DNA of 64,000 bases from assembly GCF_014199915.1 (NCBI RefSeq), contig NZ_JACHOO010000002.1, positions 474,756 through 538,755 of the forward strand, written 5' to 3'. The stretch is from Prosthecomicrobium pneumaticum (lineage in GTDB: Bacteria; Pseudomonadota; Alphaproteobacteria; Rhizobiales; Kaistiaceae). A model generated the notes under the pieces. It worked only from the letters and a program-made list of their open reading frames with translations. It did not search any database and had not been told where the DNA came from. A program made the translations under genes and the position numbers. Numbering within the stretch: the first letter of the stretch is position 1; each line of letters begins with the position of its first letter. Positions 51,101 to 59,408 of the stretch are shown one piece after another.

Positions 51101-52113
51101 CACATCCCTCCCCTCCGGGCGGATTTCTCGGCGAGCGAACTGGCGAGCACGGCGGCGAGCAGGATGACGCCCGAGGCGATCGGTTGCCAATAGCTCGAGA
51201 TCGACAGGACGAAGACGAGATTGCCGATGATCGTCAGGATGAAGGCGCCGACGATCGTGCTCGCCAGCCCGCCGCGGCCGCCGAACAGGCTGACGCCGCC
51301 GATCACCGCGGCCGCGACGGTGTTGAGGATGTAGCCATTGCCCACCGTGGGCGAGCCGGTGCCGGTCTGGGTGACGAGATAGAGGGCGGCGAGCGCCGAG
51401 AAGAGACCGGAGAGGCCGTAGGTGGCGCAGTTGACGGCGGTGAGCGAGACGCCGGAGAGATAGGCCGAGCGCTCGTTGGAGCCCGTCGCGCGGATGGCGA
51501 TGCCGAGCCGGGTCGCGCGGAACCACAGCCAGAAGAGGACCAGCGCGGCGAGGATCCACACCGAGGTGGAGAGCCCGCCGAAGCCCGTATTGCCGAACCA
51601 GGTCCAGCCCGAAGGGATGCTGCCGCCGTCCGATGGCAGGATGACGAGCGCCGTGCCGCCGAGGATCGACCAGGTGGCGAGCGTGACGAGGAAGGGCTGC
51701 AGCCGGAGGACGGAGATGAGGAGACCGTTCGCGACCCCGGCGCCCACGCCGATCGCGAGGATGATCACCGCCCACAGCGCGGCATTCGCGGGATCCTCGC
51801 CGAACTGCGTGCCGGCGATCACCGTGCCGAGGCTGATCATGCCGCCGATCGACAGATCGATGCCGCCGCGCACGAGCACGATCGTCTGGCCCGTCGCGGC
51901 GAGGAGCAGCGTGAGCGAGGCGGTGGTGTCGAGGTTCAACTCCTCGAGGGTGAAGACGTCCCGCTGCAGGGTCGAATAGATCCCGAGCAGGATCAGGAGC
52001 ATGGCGCAGGCGACGAGGAAGGGCGCGCGGTCGACGACGAGCGCGGTCCAGTCGCGGGCGGCCCGCGGCCGGACATCGGCGGCGACCGGTTCGCTGCGGG
52101 CGGCGAGCGTCAT
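51100..52113 (-). CDS. sugar ABC transporter permease (CUT2), first of pair
   Basis: This is a 337-residue RbsC-like permease: LAATGQTIVLVRGGIDLSIG, GVANGLLISVLRLQPFLVTL, AVIGGVSLFGGRGGLASTIV. It overlaps the ATPase gene by 4 bp (ATGA) and the next permease by one base, showing tight coupling through the operon. Confidence 0.9.
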   Translation of the reverse strand: MTLAARSEPVAADVRPRAARDWTALVVDRAPFLVACAMLLILLGIYSTLQRDVFTLEELNLDTTASLTLLLAATGQTIVLVRGGIDLSIGGMISLGTVIAGTQFGEDPANAALWAVIILAIGVGAGVANGLLISVLRLQPFLVTLATWSILGGTALVILPSDGGSIPSGWTWFGNTGFGGLSTSVWILAALVLFWLWFRATRLGIAIRATGSNERSAYLSGVSLTAVNCATYGLSGLFSALAALYLVTQTGTGSPTVGNGYILNTVAAAVIGGVSLFGGRGGLASTIVGAFILTIIGNLVFVLSISSYWQPIASGVILLAAVLASSLAEKSARRGGM

Positions 52114-53612
52114 GCGGCGGCCCTCTCGACCATGGCGGCGCGCAGGATCCCTTCCTCGGTGACCGCTTCGCCGGCGAGCACGGCGGCGACCGCGCCGTTC
52201 CGCATCACCGCCACACGGTCGGCGACATGGACCGGTTCGGAGAGGTCGCTCGAATAGAAGAGGATGGCATAACCCTTCGCGGCGAGATCGCGCATCAGGC
52301 GGAAGATCTCGCCCTTGGTGCCGACGTCGACGCCCCGCGTCGGATCGAAGAGGAGCAGGATCTTCGCCTCCGTGAGCAGCATCTTGCCGAAGATGACCTT
52401 CTGCTGGTTGCCGCCCGAAAGGGTTCCGGCCGGCTGTTCGGGGGTCTTCGCCTTGATCTGCAGGAAGGCGATCATCTCGTCGACGAGCGCCTTCTCGCGC
52501 CGGGCGGAGAGAAGGCCGAAGCGGGAGAAGCGCGGGATGACGGAGAGCGTCAGGTTCTCGCGCACGCTCTTCGAGAGCAGGAGCCCCTGGCCGCGGCGGT
52601 CCTCCGGCACGAGGGCGAGGCCGAGCGCCGGCGACAGCGCCCGGCGCGGATTGCGGATCGAGACCGGCTTGCCCCAGACCTCGACCTCGCCGGTGGCGCG
52701 GAGCGCGCCGAACAGCGCCTGGAACAGCGCCTGCTGGCCGTGCCCCTGCAGGCCGGCGACGCCGAGCACCTCGCCCTCCCTGAGGTCGAGATCGACATTC
52801 TTGAGGGCCGCGCCGGCCGAGAGACCGCGGACCTTCAGCGCCAGCCGGGCGGTCGCCGTCGCGTGGCGTTCGGGATAGAGCCGGTCGAGCCGGCGGCCGA
52901 GCATGTCGGCGATCATCGTCTCGTCGCTGACCGCGCCGATCGGATAGGCGCCGACGGTCTCGCCATTGCGGAACACGGTGACGCGGTCGACGAGCGCCCG
53001 CACCTCACCGAGCCGGTGCGAGATGAACACGACGAGCCGGCCGGAGCGGGCGAAGGACCGGGCGAGATCGAGCAGCCATTCGGTCTCGCGCGGGGCGAGC
53101 GCCGAGGTCGCCTCGTCGAGGATCAGGACGGAGGGATCGCCGGCGAGGGCCTTGGCGATCTCGACCACCTGCCGGTCGGCGAGCGAGAGGCGCCGGACCT
53201 CGCGGTCCGGCGCGATGTCGGGGAATCGGTAGCGCGCGAAGAGCGCTTCCGTGCGCTCGATGAGCGCGCTCCGCCTTGCGGTGGCGAGCCGCGACAGGGG
53301 CTCGCGCCGGAACCAGACGTTCTGCGCCACCGTGAGATCGGGGACGAGGGAGAGCTCCTGAAACACCGCGGCGACGCCGGCGGCACGCGCGGCGCGCGGA
53401 TCGGCTGGGCGGTATTCGGCGCCGCCGAGCCGGATCGAACCGGCATCGGGCCGGACGGAGCCGGCGAGCACCTGGATGAAGGTACTCTTGCCGGCGCCGT
53501 TCTCGCCAAGCAGGGCGTGGACCTCGCCGCGCTCCGCGGCGAAATCCACCCCGCCGAGCGCGACGATGCCGCCATACCGCTTGGCGACGGACGTCGCCTC
53601 GAGGAAGGCCAT
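52110..53612 (-). CDS. sugar ABC transporter ATP-binding protein (CUT2)
   Basis: This is a 500-residue double-ABC protein. Domain 1 has GENGAGKSTFIQVL, the signature RRLSLADRQVVEIAKALAGD and LILDEATSAL. Domain 2 has a degenerate Walker A (GLQGHGQQA), LSGGNQQKVIFGKMLL and LLFDPTRGVDVG. The Walker B of domain 2 reads ILLLFDPTRG with Pro after Asp in place of the usual DEPT, so the catalytic glutamate is missing there; this is frequent in RbsA-like C-terminal domains. Confidence 0.92.
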   Translation of the reverse strand: MAFLEATSVAKRYGGIVALGGVDFAAERGEVHALLGENGAGKSTFIQVLAGSVRPDAGSIRLGGAEYRPADPRAARAAGVAAVFQELSLVPDLTVAQNVWFRREPLSRLATARRSALIERTEALFARYRFPDIAPDREVRRLSLADRQVVEIAKALAGDPSVLILDEATSALAPRETEWLLDLARSFARSGRLVVFISHRLGEVRALVDRVTVFRNGETVGAYPIGAVSDETMIADMLGRRLDRLYPERHATATARLALKVRGLSAGAALKNVDLDLREGEVLGVAGLQGHGQQALFQALFGALRATGEVEVWGKPVSIRNPRRALSPALGLALVPEDRRGQGLLLSKSVRENLTLSVIPRFSRFGLLSARREKALVDEMIAFLQIKAKTPEQPAGTLSGGNQQKVIFGKMLLTEAKILLLFDPTRGVDVGTKGEIFRLMRDLAAKGYAILFYSSDLSEPVHVADRVAVMRNGAVAAVLAGEAVTEEGILRAAMVERAAA

Positions 53613-53643
53613 GTCAGAAACTCCTCCCGGCCGCCGCGGACGG

Positions 53644-54741
53644 TCAGTTGCCAGCGGCCTCCTCGGCCGTGACCTCCATCCAGTCCGGGCTGATCGGCAG
53701 CGTCAAGCCGGGCGGGCGATCCTTCCACGCATTGGTGCCGAGGGCGATCTTCTGCACCTTGGCGTCCGGATAGAGCTCGGACTTGAACTCGTCCGTGGCG
53801 AGGAAGTCGGCATAGACGAGGACGTGGCGGTCGGCCGGCTTCTTGCCGTCGAGCACGTCGACCGCGAGCTTGATCGCCTCGGCGCCGAGATAGCCGGGAT
53901 TGGAGCCGAGAATGCACTTCGCGCCTTCGGTCTCGGCACAGGTGACGCCCGTCACATTGTAGGAGAAGGCGGTGACCGGCACGACCTTGCGGCCGGCGTC
54001 CTGCAGCGCCTTGATCGCGCCCGAGCCATAGCCCTGGGTCAGGATGCCGTCGACCTCCGGATGGGCGGCGAGCAGGCTCGCCACGCCCGCCTGCTCCGGG
54101 CCGAGGGCGTATTCGCCGTTGTAATAGCCGATGACCTCGATGCCCGGATGGTTCTTCAGGACCTTCTCATAGCCCTCCTGGAGGCGGGCCGAGATCGGCG
54201 CGCCGGCGAGGCCGCGATCGATGAAGACCTTGCCCTTGCCGCCGAGTTCCTTCGCCATCCATTCGGCCATCAGGGCCGGGATGCGGTCCCAATCGGATTC
54301 GAGGGCATAGGCGCAGGGCGCGGTGACGACCTGATCGAAGGAGACGACGACGATGCCGGCGGCGCAGGCCTTCTCGATCGTGGGGTTGAGCGCGGTATCG
54401 GAGCCCGCATCGATCAGGATCGCATCGGGCTTCGCGCGGATGATGTTGTTGAGCGAGTTGATCTGCGCCTGAACCGTCGTCTCGACATTCTCGACCTTCA
54501 GATCGACGCGGCCGGCGAGCGGCGCCTTCTTCGCCGCCAGCTCGGCGATGCGGATCATCTGCTGGCGCCAGTCATTGCCGACGAAATTGTTCGACAGGTA
54601 GATCTTGTAGGTCTTGCCCTCGGCGGCGGCTGCCGGCCCGGCGGCAATGCCGGCCGCGAGCGCCGCGCCGAGCGCAACGGCGGAGACCGCCGCGCAGACC
54701 GAGCGCGCCAGCGCGCCCGGGCGGATTCCCGGATTCATCAT
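53644..54741 (-). CDS. sugar ABC transporter substrate-binding protein (CUT2)
   Basis: This is a 365-residue periplasmic binding protein. A long signal peptide (to about residue 40, GPAAAAEGK) precedes the type-1 fold: YKIYLSNNFVGNDWRQQMIR, NIIRAKPDAILIDAGSDTAL, VDGILTQGYGSGAIKALQDA. The ATG at 54741 follows GGGAGGAAGC. A LacI-type operator lies 115 bp upstream. It is the first gene of a five-gene operon ending in a gluconolactonase-type enzyme. Confidence 0.9.
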   Translation of the reverse strand: MMNPGIRPGALARSVCAAVSAVALGAALAAGIAAGPAAAAEGKTYKIYLSNNFVGNDWRQQMIRIAELAAKKAPLAGRVDLKVENVETTVQAQINSLNNIIRAKPDAILIDAGSDTALNPTIEKACAAGIVVVSFDQVVTAPCAYALESDWDRIPALMAEWMAKELGGKGKVFIDRGLAGAPISARLQEGYEKVLKNHPGIEVIGYYNGEYALGPEQAGVASLLAAHPEVDGILTQGYGSGAIKALQDAGRKVVPVTAFSYNVTGVTCAETEGAKCILGSNPGYLGAEAIKLAVDVLDGKKPADRHVLVYADFLATDEFKSELYPDAKVQKIALGTNAWKDRPPGLTLPISPDWMEVTAEEAAGN

Positions 54742-55087
54742 GCTTCCTCCCTTCACGACTTCCCTCCCTCGGCGCCACTGCGGGCGCTCCTCGTCGCGGC
54801 TTTCGAGGCCGCCTCGATCGTTCGCGGAACAGACCGCCTCCCCGGCCACGCCCGCGATGATAACGGTAACATGCCGGTTCCCGGCTGAACAGGGCACCCG
54901 GCACGTTGGATCGGCATGCTATTATAATCTTATGTGACTGTCCATGGTGCCGGCGATCCGCCGGCCGCCCCCTCGCCACTCCGGGACGAGAGGTCGAGGC
55001 GGCCCGCACGGCAGGGAGCGGCCGGCGACGGCTCGAGACCCGGTCGCCGCACGGTCTCCGGCCGGCCCCGCCTCGCCCGTCTGCCGC
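54742..55087. other. 346-bp control region upstream of the CUT2 operon
   Basis: No gene is seen here. It holds the ribosome site of the binding-protein gene, LacI-type operator 3 (54856-54873) and an AT-rich block ATGCTATTATAAT (54916-54928). The decamer ATGCTATTAT of that block also occurs, on the opposite strand, at 41846-41855 before the other CUT2 operon. TATAAT at 54923-54928 could be part of a promoter. The remainder, toward the aldolase stop, is GC-rich with no feature. Confidence 0.6.
54856..54873. promoter_or_regulatory. LacI/GntR-type operator 3 before the second CUT2 operon
   Basis: GATGATAACGGTAACATG contains ATGATA-ACGG-TAACAT, a close match to the ATGNTA-N4-TANCAT pattern of operators 1 and 2 and to the known gluconate repressor consensus. 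It lies 115 bp upstream of the binding-protein ATG. It links the CUT2 operon and lactonase to the LacI-family repressor encoded at 40635-41687. Confidence 0.6.
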
Positions 55088-55906
55088 TCAGCGGCCGTAG
55101 GAGGACGGGGCCGCAGCCGGGGTGGCCGCCGCCTCGCCGCGATAGCTGCGCCACTCGGCCATCAGCGCCTCGACGCCGCGGCGGTAGAAATAGATCTCGC
55201 TGCCGCTCGCGACGAAGCAATAGCCCTCGTCGAAGAGCTGCTGATGGGTGCGGCCGGCGCGCGGCACGGTGGCGAGCGGCTTGCCGACCGCCCGCACCGC
55301 CTCGACGGTTCGCGCGATCAGCGCTTCGACCTCCGGCGCACCGGTCTGGCCGGGCAGGCCGGCGCTGCCGGAGAGATCCGTCGGCCCGATGAAGACGACG
55401 TCGACGCCGTCCACCTCGGCGATCGCGCGGGCGTTCTCGACCGCCGTCACCGTCTCGATCTGCACGACGATGAGAAGGCTGTCGTCGGCGCGAGCGTAAT
55501 AGTCGGGCACCATGCCGTAGCTCGAGGAGCGGGTGATGTCGTTCGCATTGCCGCGCCTGCCGTGCGGGGGATAGCGCACCGCCTCGACGATGGCGCGCGC
55601 CTCCTCGGCCGTCTCGACCATCGGCACGAGGAGCGCCTGCGCACCCGCGTCGACGAGGCGGCGCAGATAGACCGGATCGGCGGAGGGCACGCGGATCATC
55701 ACGGTCGCTTCGGTGCAGGCCGCCGCCCGCATCGTCGCCACCGCCGCCTCGAGCGCGCCGGCGCCGTGCTCCTCGTCCATGATGATGAAATCGAAGCCGG
55801 CGATCGCCGCCATTTCGGCGAAGGTCGGCTCGGCGCTCTGCAGCCATGTGCCGAAGGAGGGCTCGCCCGCGCGGATGCGGGCCTTCAGGCGGTTTGGACG
55901 GAACAT
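55088..55906 (-). CDS. HpcH/HpaI-family class II aldolase
   Basis: This 272-residue metal-dependent aldolase has the family pattern GTWLQSAEPTFAEMAAIAGF, DFIIMDEEHGAG, the metal-site LLIVVQIETVTAVENARAIA, and DVVFIGPTDLSGSAGLPGQ. These enzymes cleave 2-keto-3-deoxy sugar acids or hydroxy-oxoacids to pyruvate plus an aldehyde. The ATG at 55906 follows AGGATCCCC. It is 12 bp downstream of a 2-hydroxyacid dehydrogenase gene, which would reduce or oxidise an aldol product. Confidence 0.88.
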   Translation of the reverse strand: MFRPNRLKARIRAGEPSFGTWLQSAEPTFAEMAAIAGFDFIIMDEEHGAGALEAAVATMRAAACTEATVMIRVPSADPVYLRRLVDAGAQALLVPMVETAEEARAIVEAVRYPPHGRRGNANDITRSSSYGMVPDYYARADDSLLIVVQIETVTAVENARAIAEVDGVDVVFIGPTDLSGSAGLPGQTGAPEVEALIARTVEAVRAVGKPLATVPRAGRTHQQLFDEGYCFVASGSEIYFYRRGVEALMAEWRSYRGEAAATPAAAPSSYGR

Positions 55907-55917
55907 CGGGGATCCTG

Positions 55918-57045
55918 TCAGGACGAGGCGGGAGCATTGACGGCGAATCGCGCGAGCTTCGCACGAAATCCCGGCCGATCGAGCACCGCCGGATTGACGA
56001 CATGATCCGGCACACGGCCCGTCGCCGCCGCGAGAATGCCGTTCGCGACGCTCGTCATGGTGAGCCGCGCCGCGTCGCGCGTCGAAGGCAGCCAGTGCGG
56101 CGTCAGGATGACGTTGTCGAGCGCGAGCAGGGAATGTCCGGGCGGCAGCGGCTCGTGCTCGAAGACGTCGAGGCCCGCACCGGCGATCGTCCCGTCCCGA
56201 AGCGCCGCGACGAGTTCTGCCTCGCGCACGATCTCGCCGCGCGCCACATTGACGAAATAGGCGCTCCGCTTCATCCGCGCGAAATCCGCAGCGCCGATCG
56301 AGCCGCGGCTCGCCGCGTCGAGCCGGTTGTGCAGGCTGACGAAATCCGCCCGCTCGAACACCGTTTCGCGGTGCGGAACGAGGGTGACGCCGAGCGCGGC
56401 CGCAGCCGCCGGATCGGCGTGCGGGGAATGAGCGATGATCTCCATGCCCCAGGGACGGGCGAGCCGGGCGAGTTCGCGCCCGCTCGCGCCGAGCCCGACG
56501 ATGCCGAGCACCTTGCCCGGCAGGTCGAGCCCCATCACGTGCGGCTGCAGGTCCCAGCGCGCGGTGCGCACCAGTTTTTCCTGCGCCGTCAGCCGCTTGG
56601 CGAGGGCGAGGATGAGCAGGAAGGCCGACGAGGCGGTCGCATGGGTGAGCGTGTCGGGAGCGTTGAAGACGGCGACATCGGCCTGCGTGCAGGCGGCGAG
56701 GTCGATCTTGTCGATGCCCGCGCCTGCCCGTCCGATCACCACCAGCCGGTCGGCGCCATCGACGAAGGCCGAGGCCTTCACCCACGGCCGGAAGATGACG
56801 ATCGCCTCCGAGGCCGCGACATGCGCGGGCGTGATGGCGAGCGAATAGAGCCGGTCCCAATAGGTCGTATCGCCGGGCGTCGGGCTCTGGTCGGTGAGGA
56901 AGCCCGGCCGCACGAAGGGGTGCGGCGCGTAGAGGTCGAGCGCGATGTCGGGCACGGCGAGCGCGCCCGTCTCGTCGAGATAGTCGCCGGTGTAGTTGAC
57001 CGCAAAGGTCGATCGACGTCCAGCCACAATCCCTCCATCGGTCAT
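55918..57045 (-). CDS. D-isomer-specific 2-hydroxyacid dehydrogenase
   Basis: This is a 375-residue NAD(P)-dependent dehydrogenase. The Rossmann motif is LGIVGLGASGRELARLARPW. The catalytic Arg is in VNVARGEIVREAEL, Glu in GAGLDVFEHEPLPPG and His in VILTPHWLPSTRDA. The start is uncertain: ATG 57045 has GGAGGCGGGC but lies in a remnant of the dispersed palindromic repeat. GTG 57027, with GGAGGG just upstream, would give a protein beginning close to the conserved TFAVNYTGDYLDE. The substrate is possibly hydroxypyruvate, glyoxylate or a sugar-derived 2-oxoacid. Confidence 0.87.
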   Translation of the reverse strand: MTDGGIVAGRRSTFAVNYTGDYLDETGALAVPDIALDLYAPHPFVRPGFLTDQSPTPGDTTYWDRLYSLAITPAHVAASEAIVIFRPWVKASAFVDGADRLVVIGRAGAGIDKIDLAACTQADVAVFNAPDTLTHATASSAFLLILALAKRLTAQEKLVRTARWDLQPHVMGLDLPGKVLGIVGLGASGRELARLARPWGMEIIAHSPHADPAAAAALGVTLVPHRETVFERADFVSLHNRLDAASRGSIGAADFARMKRSAYFVNVARGEIVREAELVAALRDGTIAGAGLDVFEHEPLPPGHSLLALDNVILTPHWLPSTRDAARLTMTSVANGILAAATGRVPDHVVNPAVLDRPGFRAKLARFAVNAPASS

Positions 57046-57267
57046 GCCCGCCTCCATAGCCGTGATGCCGGGCGCTCCGCGCCGGCGCCGCTTCCCCTCT
57101 CCCGCTCGCGGGAGAGGGCTTCGTTTCTTGGCGAGCGAAGCGAGCCTAGACGCGAAGGGTGAGGGTCCTTTGCCGGACCGGCGAAGGGAAGACCCTCACC
57201 CTGCCCTCTCCCGCAAGCGGGAGAGGGGAAGAGGCGCTGTCCGGTGTCCCGACACACGAGCATCCGC
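57046..57267. repeat. dispersed hairpin repeats between dehydratase and dehydrogenase genes
   Basis: Two hairpins with the 11-bp arms CCCTCTCCCGC / GCGGGAGAGGG lie at 57095-57118 and 57204-57227, separated by ACCCTCACCC-type phrases. At 57043-57070 is a shortened copy of the other (CCGGC/GCCGG) repeat family, which runs into the dehydrogenase start. No ORF is supported. Confidence 0.75.
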
Positions 57268-58539
57268 TCACCACGCCTTCAGATTCTCTTCCGACGTCAC
57301 CTCGATCCGGACGTTCGGACGGCTGGTGAAATCCTCGCGCAGTCGCGTGCCGAGGCCGGGCCTGTCGGGGAGCGTCAGCCGGCCCTCGATCATCGGGATG
57401 CGGTCTTCGAGCACATCGTCGTACCAGCCGTCGATATAGCCGCGCACCGTCTCCATGATCATGCCGTTCGGCGCGTGCAGCATCAGATGGGTCGCGGCCC
57501 AGAGCGCGACGGGTCCGATCGTGTCGTGGCAGGTGAAGGGCAGGTAATAGGTGTCGGCCATCGCCGCGACCTTGCGGCCTTCCGTGAGGCCGCCGCCCCA
57601 GGAGAGGTCCATCATGACGATGTCGACGGCGTTCTTCTCGATCCAGGGCCGGAAGCCGAAGCGGGTGAAGACGCGCTCGCTTTCGCAGATCGGCACGGTG
57701 GTCTGCGCCTTCAGCCGGACGAAGGCGTCGACATTGTCGGGCGGCATGATCTCCTCGAGCCAGAGCACGTCATAGGGTTCGAGCGCCCGAGCGATCTTCA
57801 CCGAGGACGGCAGATCCCAGCGGCAATGGCCCTCGATGGCGATCTGCATCCGGTCGCCGACGGCACGGCGGATGTCCTCGACGACGGCGATGCCGGCCTT
57901 GAGGTCCTCGTTCGAGATGACGTGGCCGAGCGTGCCCGCCGCCGTCACGGCGCCCCAGACCATGGTCTGGCCGCGCTCGTTCTCCGGCCCGGCGAGGCCG
58001 GGGCCGAACCGGTCGAACGGCCAGACCTTCATCGCCGTGATGCCCTGTCTCAGCAGGTCCTCGGCGAGTTCGCCGGCGCGGCCGTTCGTCCAGGCGTCGA
58101 GATCGGGATATTTCCCGAAGCCGACGCAGGTGTTGTAGAGCCGGATCCGGTCCCGGCTGCGGCCGCCGAGCAGCGTGTGGATCGGCAGGCCGGCGATCTG
58201 GCCGAGGAGGTCCCACAGCGCCACGTCGATCGCCGAGATCGCCCGCATCTCGGCGCCCATCGGCCCGCAGAAATTGACGAGCGAGAAGAGGTTCTGCCAG
58301 TGGTTCTCGATGTCGCGCGGGTCGCGGCCGACGAGCAGCGGCGCATAGACGTCATGGATCACCGCGGCGACGGCGCGCGGCAGGTAATAGGTCTCGCCGA
58401 GGCCCGAAAGCCCGCTATCGGTGTGGATGCGGACCCACAGATTGTTCGGCAGCGCCTGGCGCGCCTTCGGATTGGCGGCGTTCCAGACGGCGTGCGGCTG
58501 GGCTTCGAACCAGATCGTCTCGACCTTGGTGATGCGCAT
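57268..58539 (-). CDS. enolase-superfamily dehydratase/racemase (mandelate racemase-like)
   Basis: This is a 423-residue MR/MLE family enzyme. A Lys-x-Trp (TAMKVWPF) stands at strand 2. Metal ligands are E in IAIEGHCRWD, E in VLWLEEIMPPDN and E in VPICESERVF, and H in PFTCHDTIGP is the likely base. It resembles sugar-acid dehydratases (for example of pentonates or L-fuconate-like acids) more than racemases. It follows the CUT1 permease gene after 8 bp, so it probably acts on the imported compound. Confidence 0.85.
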   Translation of the reverse strand: MRITKVETIWFEAQPHAVWNAANPKARQALPNNLWVRIHTDSGLSGLGETYYLPRAVAAVIHDVYAPLLVGRDPRDIENHWQNLFSLVNFCGPMGAEMRAISAIDVALWDLLGQIAGLPIHTLLGGRSRDRIRLYNTCVGFGKYPDLDAWTNGRAGELAEDLLRQGITAMKVWPFDRFGPGLAGPENERGQTMVWGAVTAAGTLGHVISNEDLKAGIAVVEDIRRAVGDRMQIAIEGHCRWDLPSSVKIARALEPYDVLWLEEIMPPDNVDAFVRLKAQTTVPICESERVFTRFGFRPWIEKNAVDIVMMDLSWGGGLTEGRKVAAMADTYYLPFTCHDTIGPVALWAATHLMLHAPNGMIMETVRGYIDGWYDDVLEDRIPMIEGRLTLPDRPGLGTRLREDFTSRPNVRIEVTSEENLKAW

Positions 58540-58547
58540 CGTCCTGA

Positions 58548-59408
58548 CTATCCCTTGACCGAACCTGCGGTGAGGCCGCGCAGCACATGGCGCTGGATCG
58601 CCATGTAGAAGAGCACGGGCATGACGGAGAACACGACGCCGGCCGCCATCAGAACGAAGAGCGGCGTGTCGAGCTGGGTCATCAGCGTCGCGATGCCGAG
58701 CGAGGCGGTATAGAGCTCGTTGCGGACGATCAGTGTCGACGCGAAGAGGTATTCATTCCAGCTCGCGAAGAAGGCGATCACGCTGACCGCGACGAGGCCG
58801 GGCTTCGCGAGCGGCAGGAAGATGCGCGGCAGCACGGAAAGCCGGTTGCAGCCGTCGATCAGCGCCGCCTCGACGATTTCCTTCGGGATCGCGTCGAAGG
58901 AGCTCTTCAGCACCCAGACGCAGAGCGGCACGACGAAGGCGGTGTGGAGGAGCGCGAGCGCGACGAGATTGTCGGTCCAGCCGAAGGCCCGGTAGAGCGC
59001 GAGCACCGGCGCGACGACGACGGCCGCCGGCATCATCTGGGTGAAGAGGAGCATCAGCCCGAAGGCCGACCGGCCTGTCCAATGCAGCCGTGACAGCGCA
59101 TAGGCGGCCGGAATGACGAGAAGGAGCGTCGCCGCGACGACGAGGAGGGCGACGAAGATCGAGGTGACGAGCCAGCGGCCGATCGGCTTGTCGGCGAAGA
59201 GCTGCGCATAGGCCGCCCAGTTGAAGCCCTTCGGCACGAGGGGCGGCGGATAGGAGAGCGAATACTCGGTCGGCTGGATCGCCGACAGGAGCATCCAGTA
59301 GACGGGGAAGAAGACGACGGCGCAGACGATGACGATCGCCGCGACGCGGAGGATCTCGACCGGGGCGATCCTGCGCCGGCGCCGCGCGGAAGGGGCTGCC
59401 ACACTCAT
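58548..59408 (-). CDS. sugar ABC transporter permease (CUT1, MalG-like)
   Basis: This 286-residue permease has six hydrophobic segments. It shows YWMLLSAIQPTEYSLSYPPP, the EAA loop EIVEAALIDGCNRLSVLPRI and AVSVIAFFASWNEYLFASTL. It overlaps the MalF-like gene by 4 bp (ATGA). Together they form the channel of a CUT1 importer. Confidence 0.9.
   Translation of the reverse strand: MSVAAPSARRRRRIAPVEILRVAAIVIVCAVVFFPVYWMLLSAIQPTEYSLSYPPPLVPKGFNWAAYAQLFADKPIGRWLVTSIFVALLVVAATLLLVIPAAYALSRLHWTGRSAFGLMLLFTQMMPAAVVVAPVLALYRAFGWTDNLVALALLHTAFVVPLCVWVLKSSFDAIPKEIVEAALIDGCNRLSVLPRIFLPLAKPGLVAVSVIAFFASWNEYLFASTLIVRNELYTASLGIATLMTQLDTPLFVLMAAGVVFSVMPVLFYMAIQRHVLRGLTAGSVKG

Noticed and set aside
52110-53612. 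Inactivated ATPase because the second Walker B reads FDPTRG
   Set aside because: The C-terminal ABC domain of RbsA-like proteins is often degenerate, and the first domain has complete Walker A and B motifs, so loss of function is not supported.
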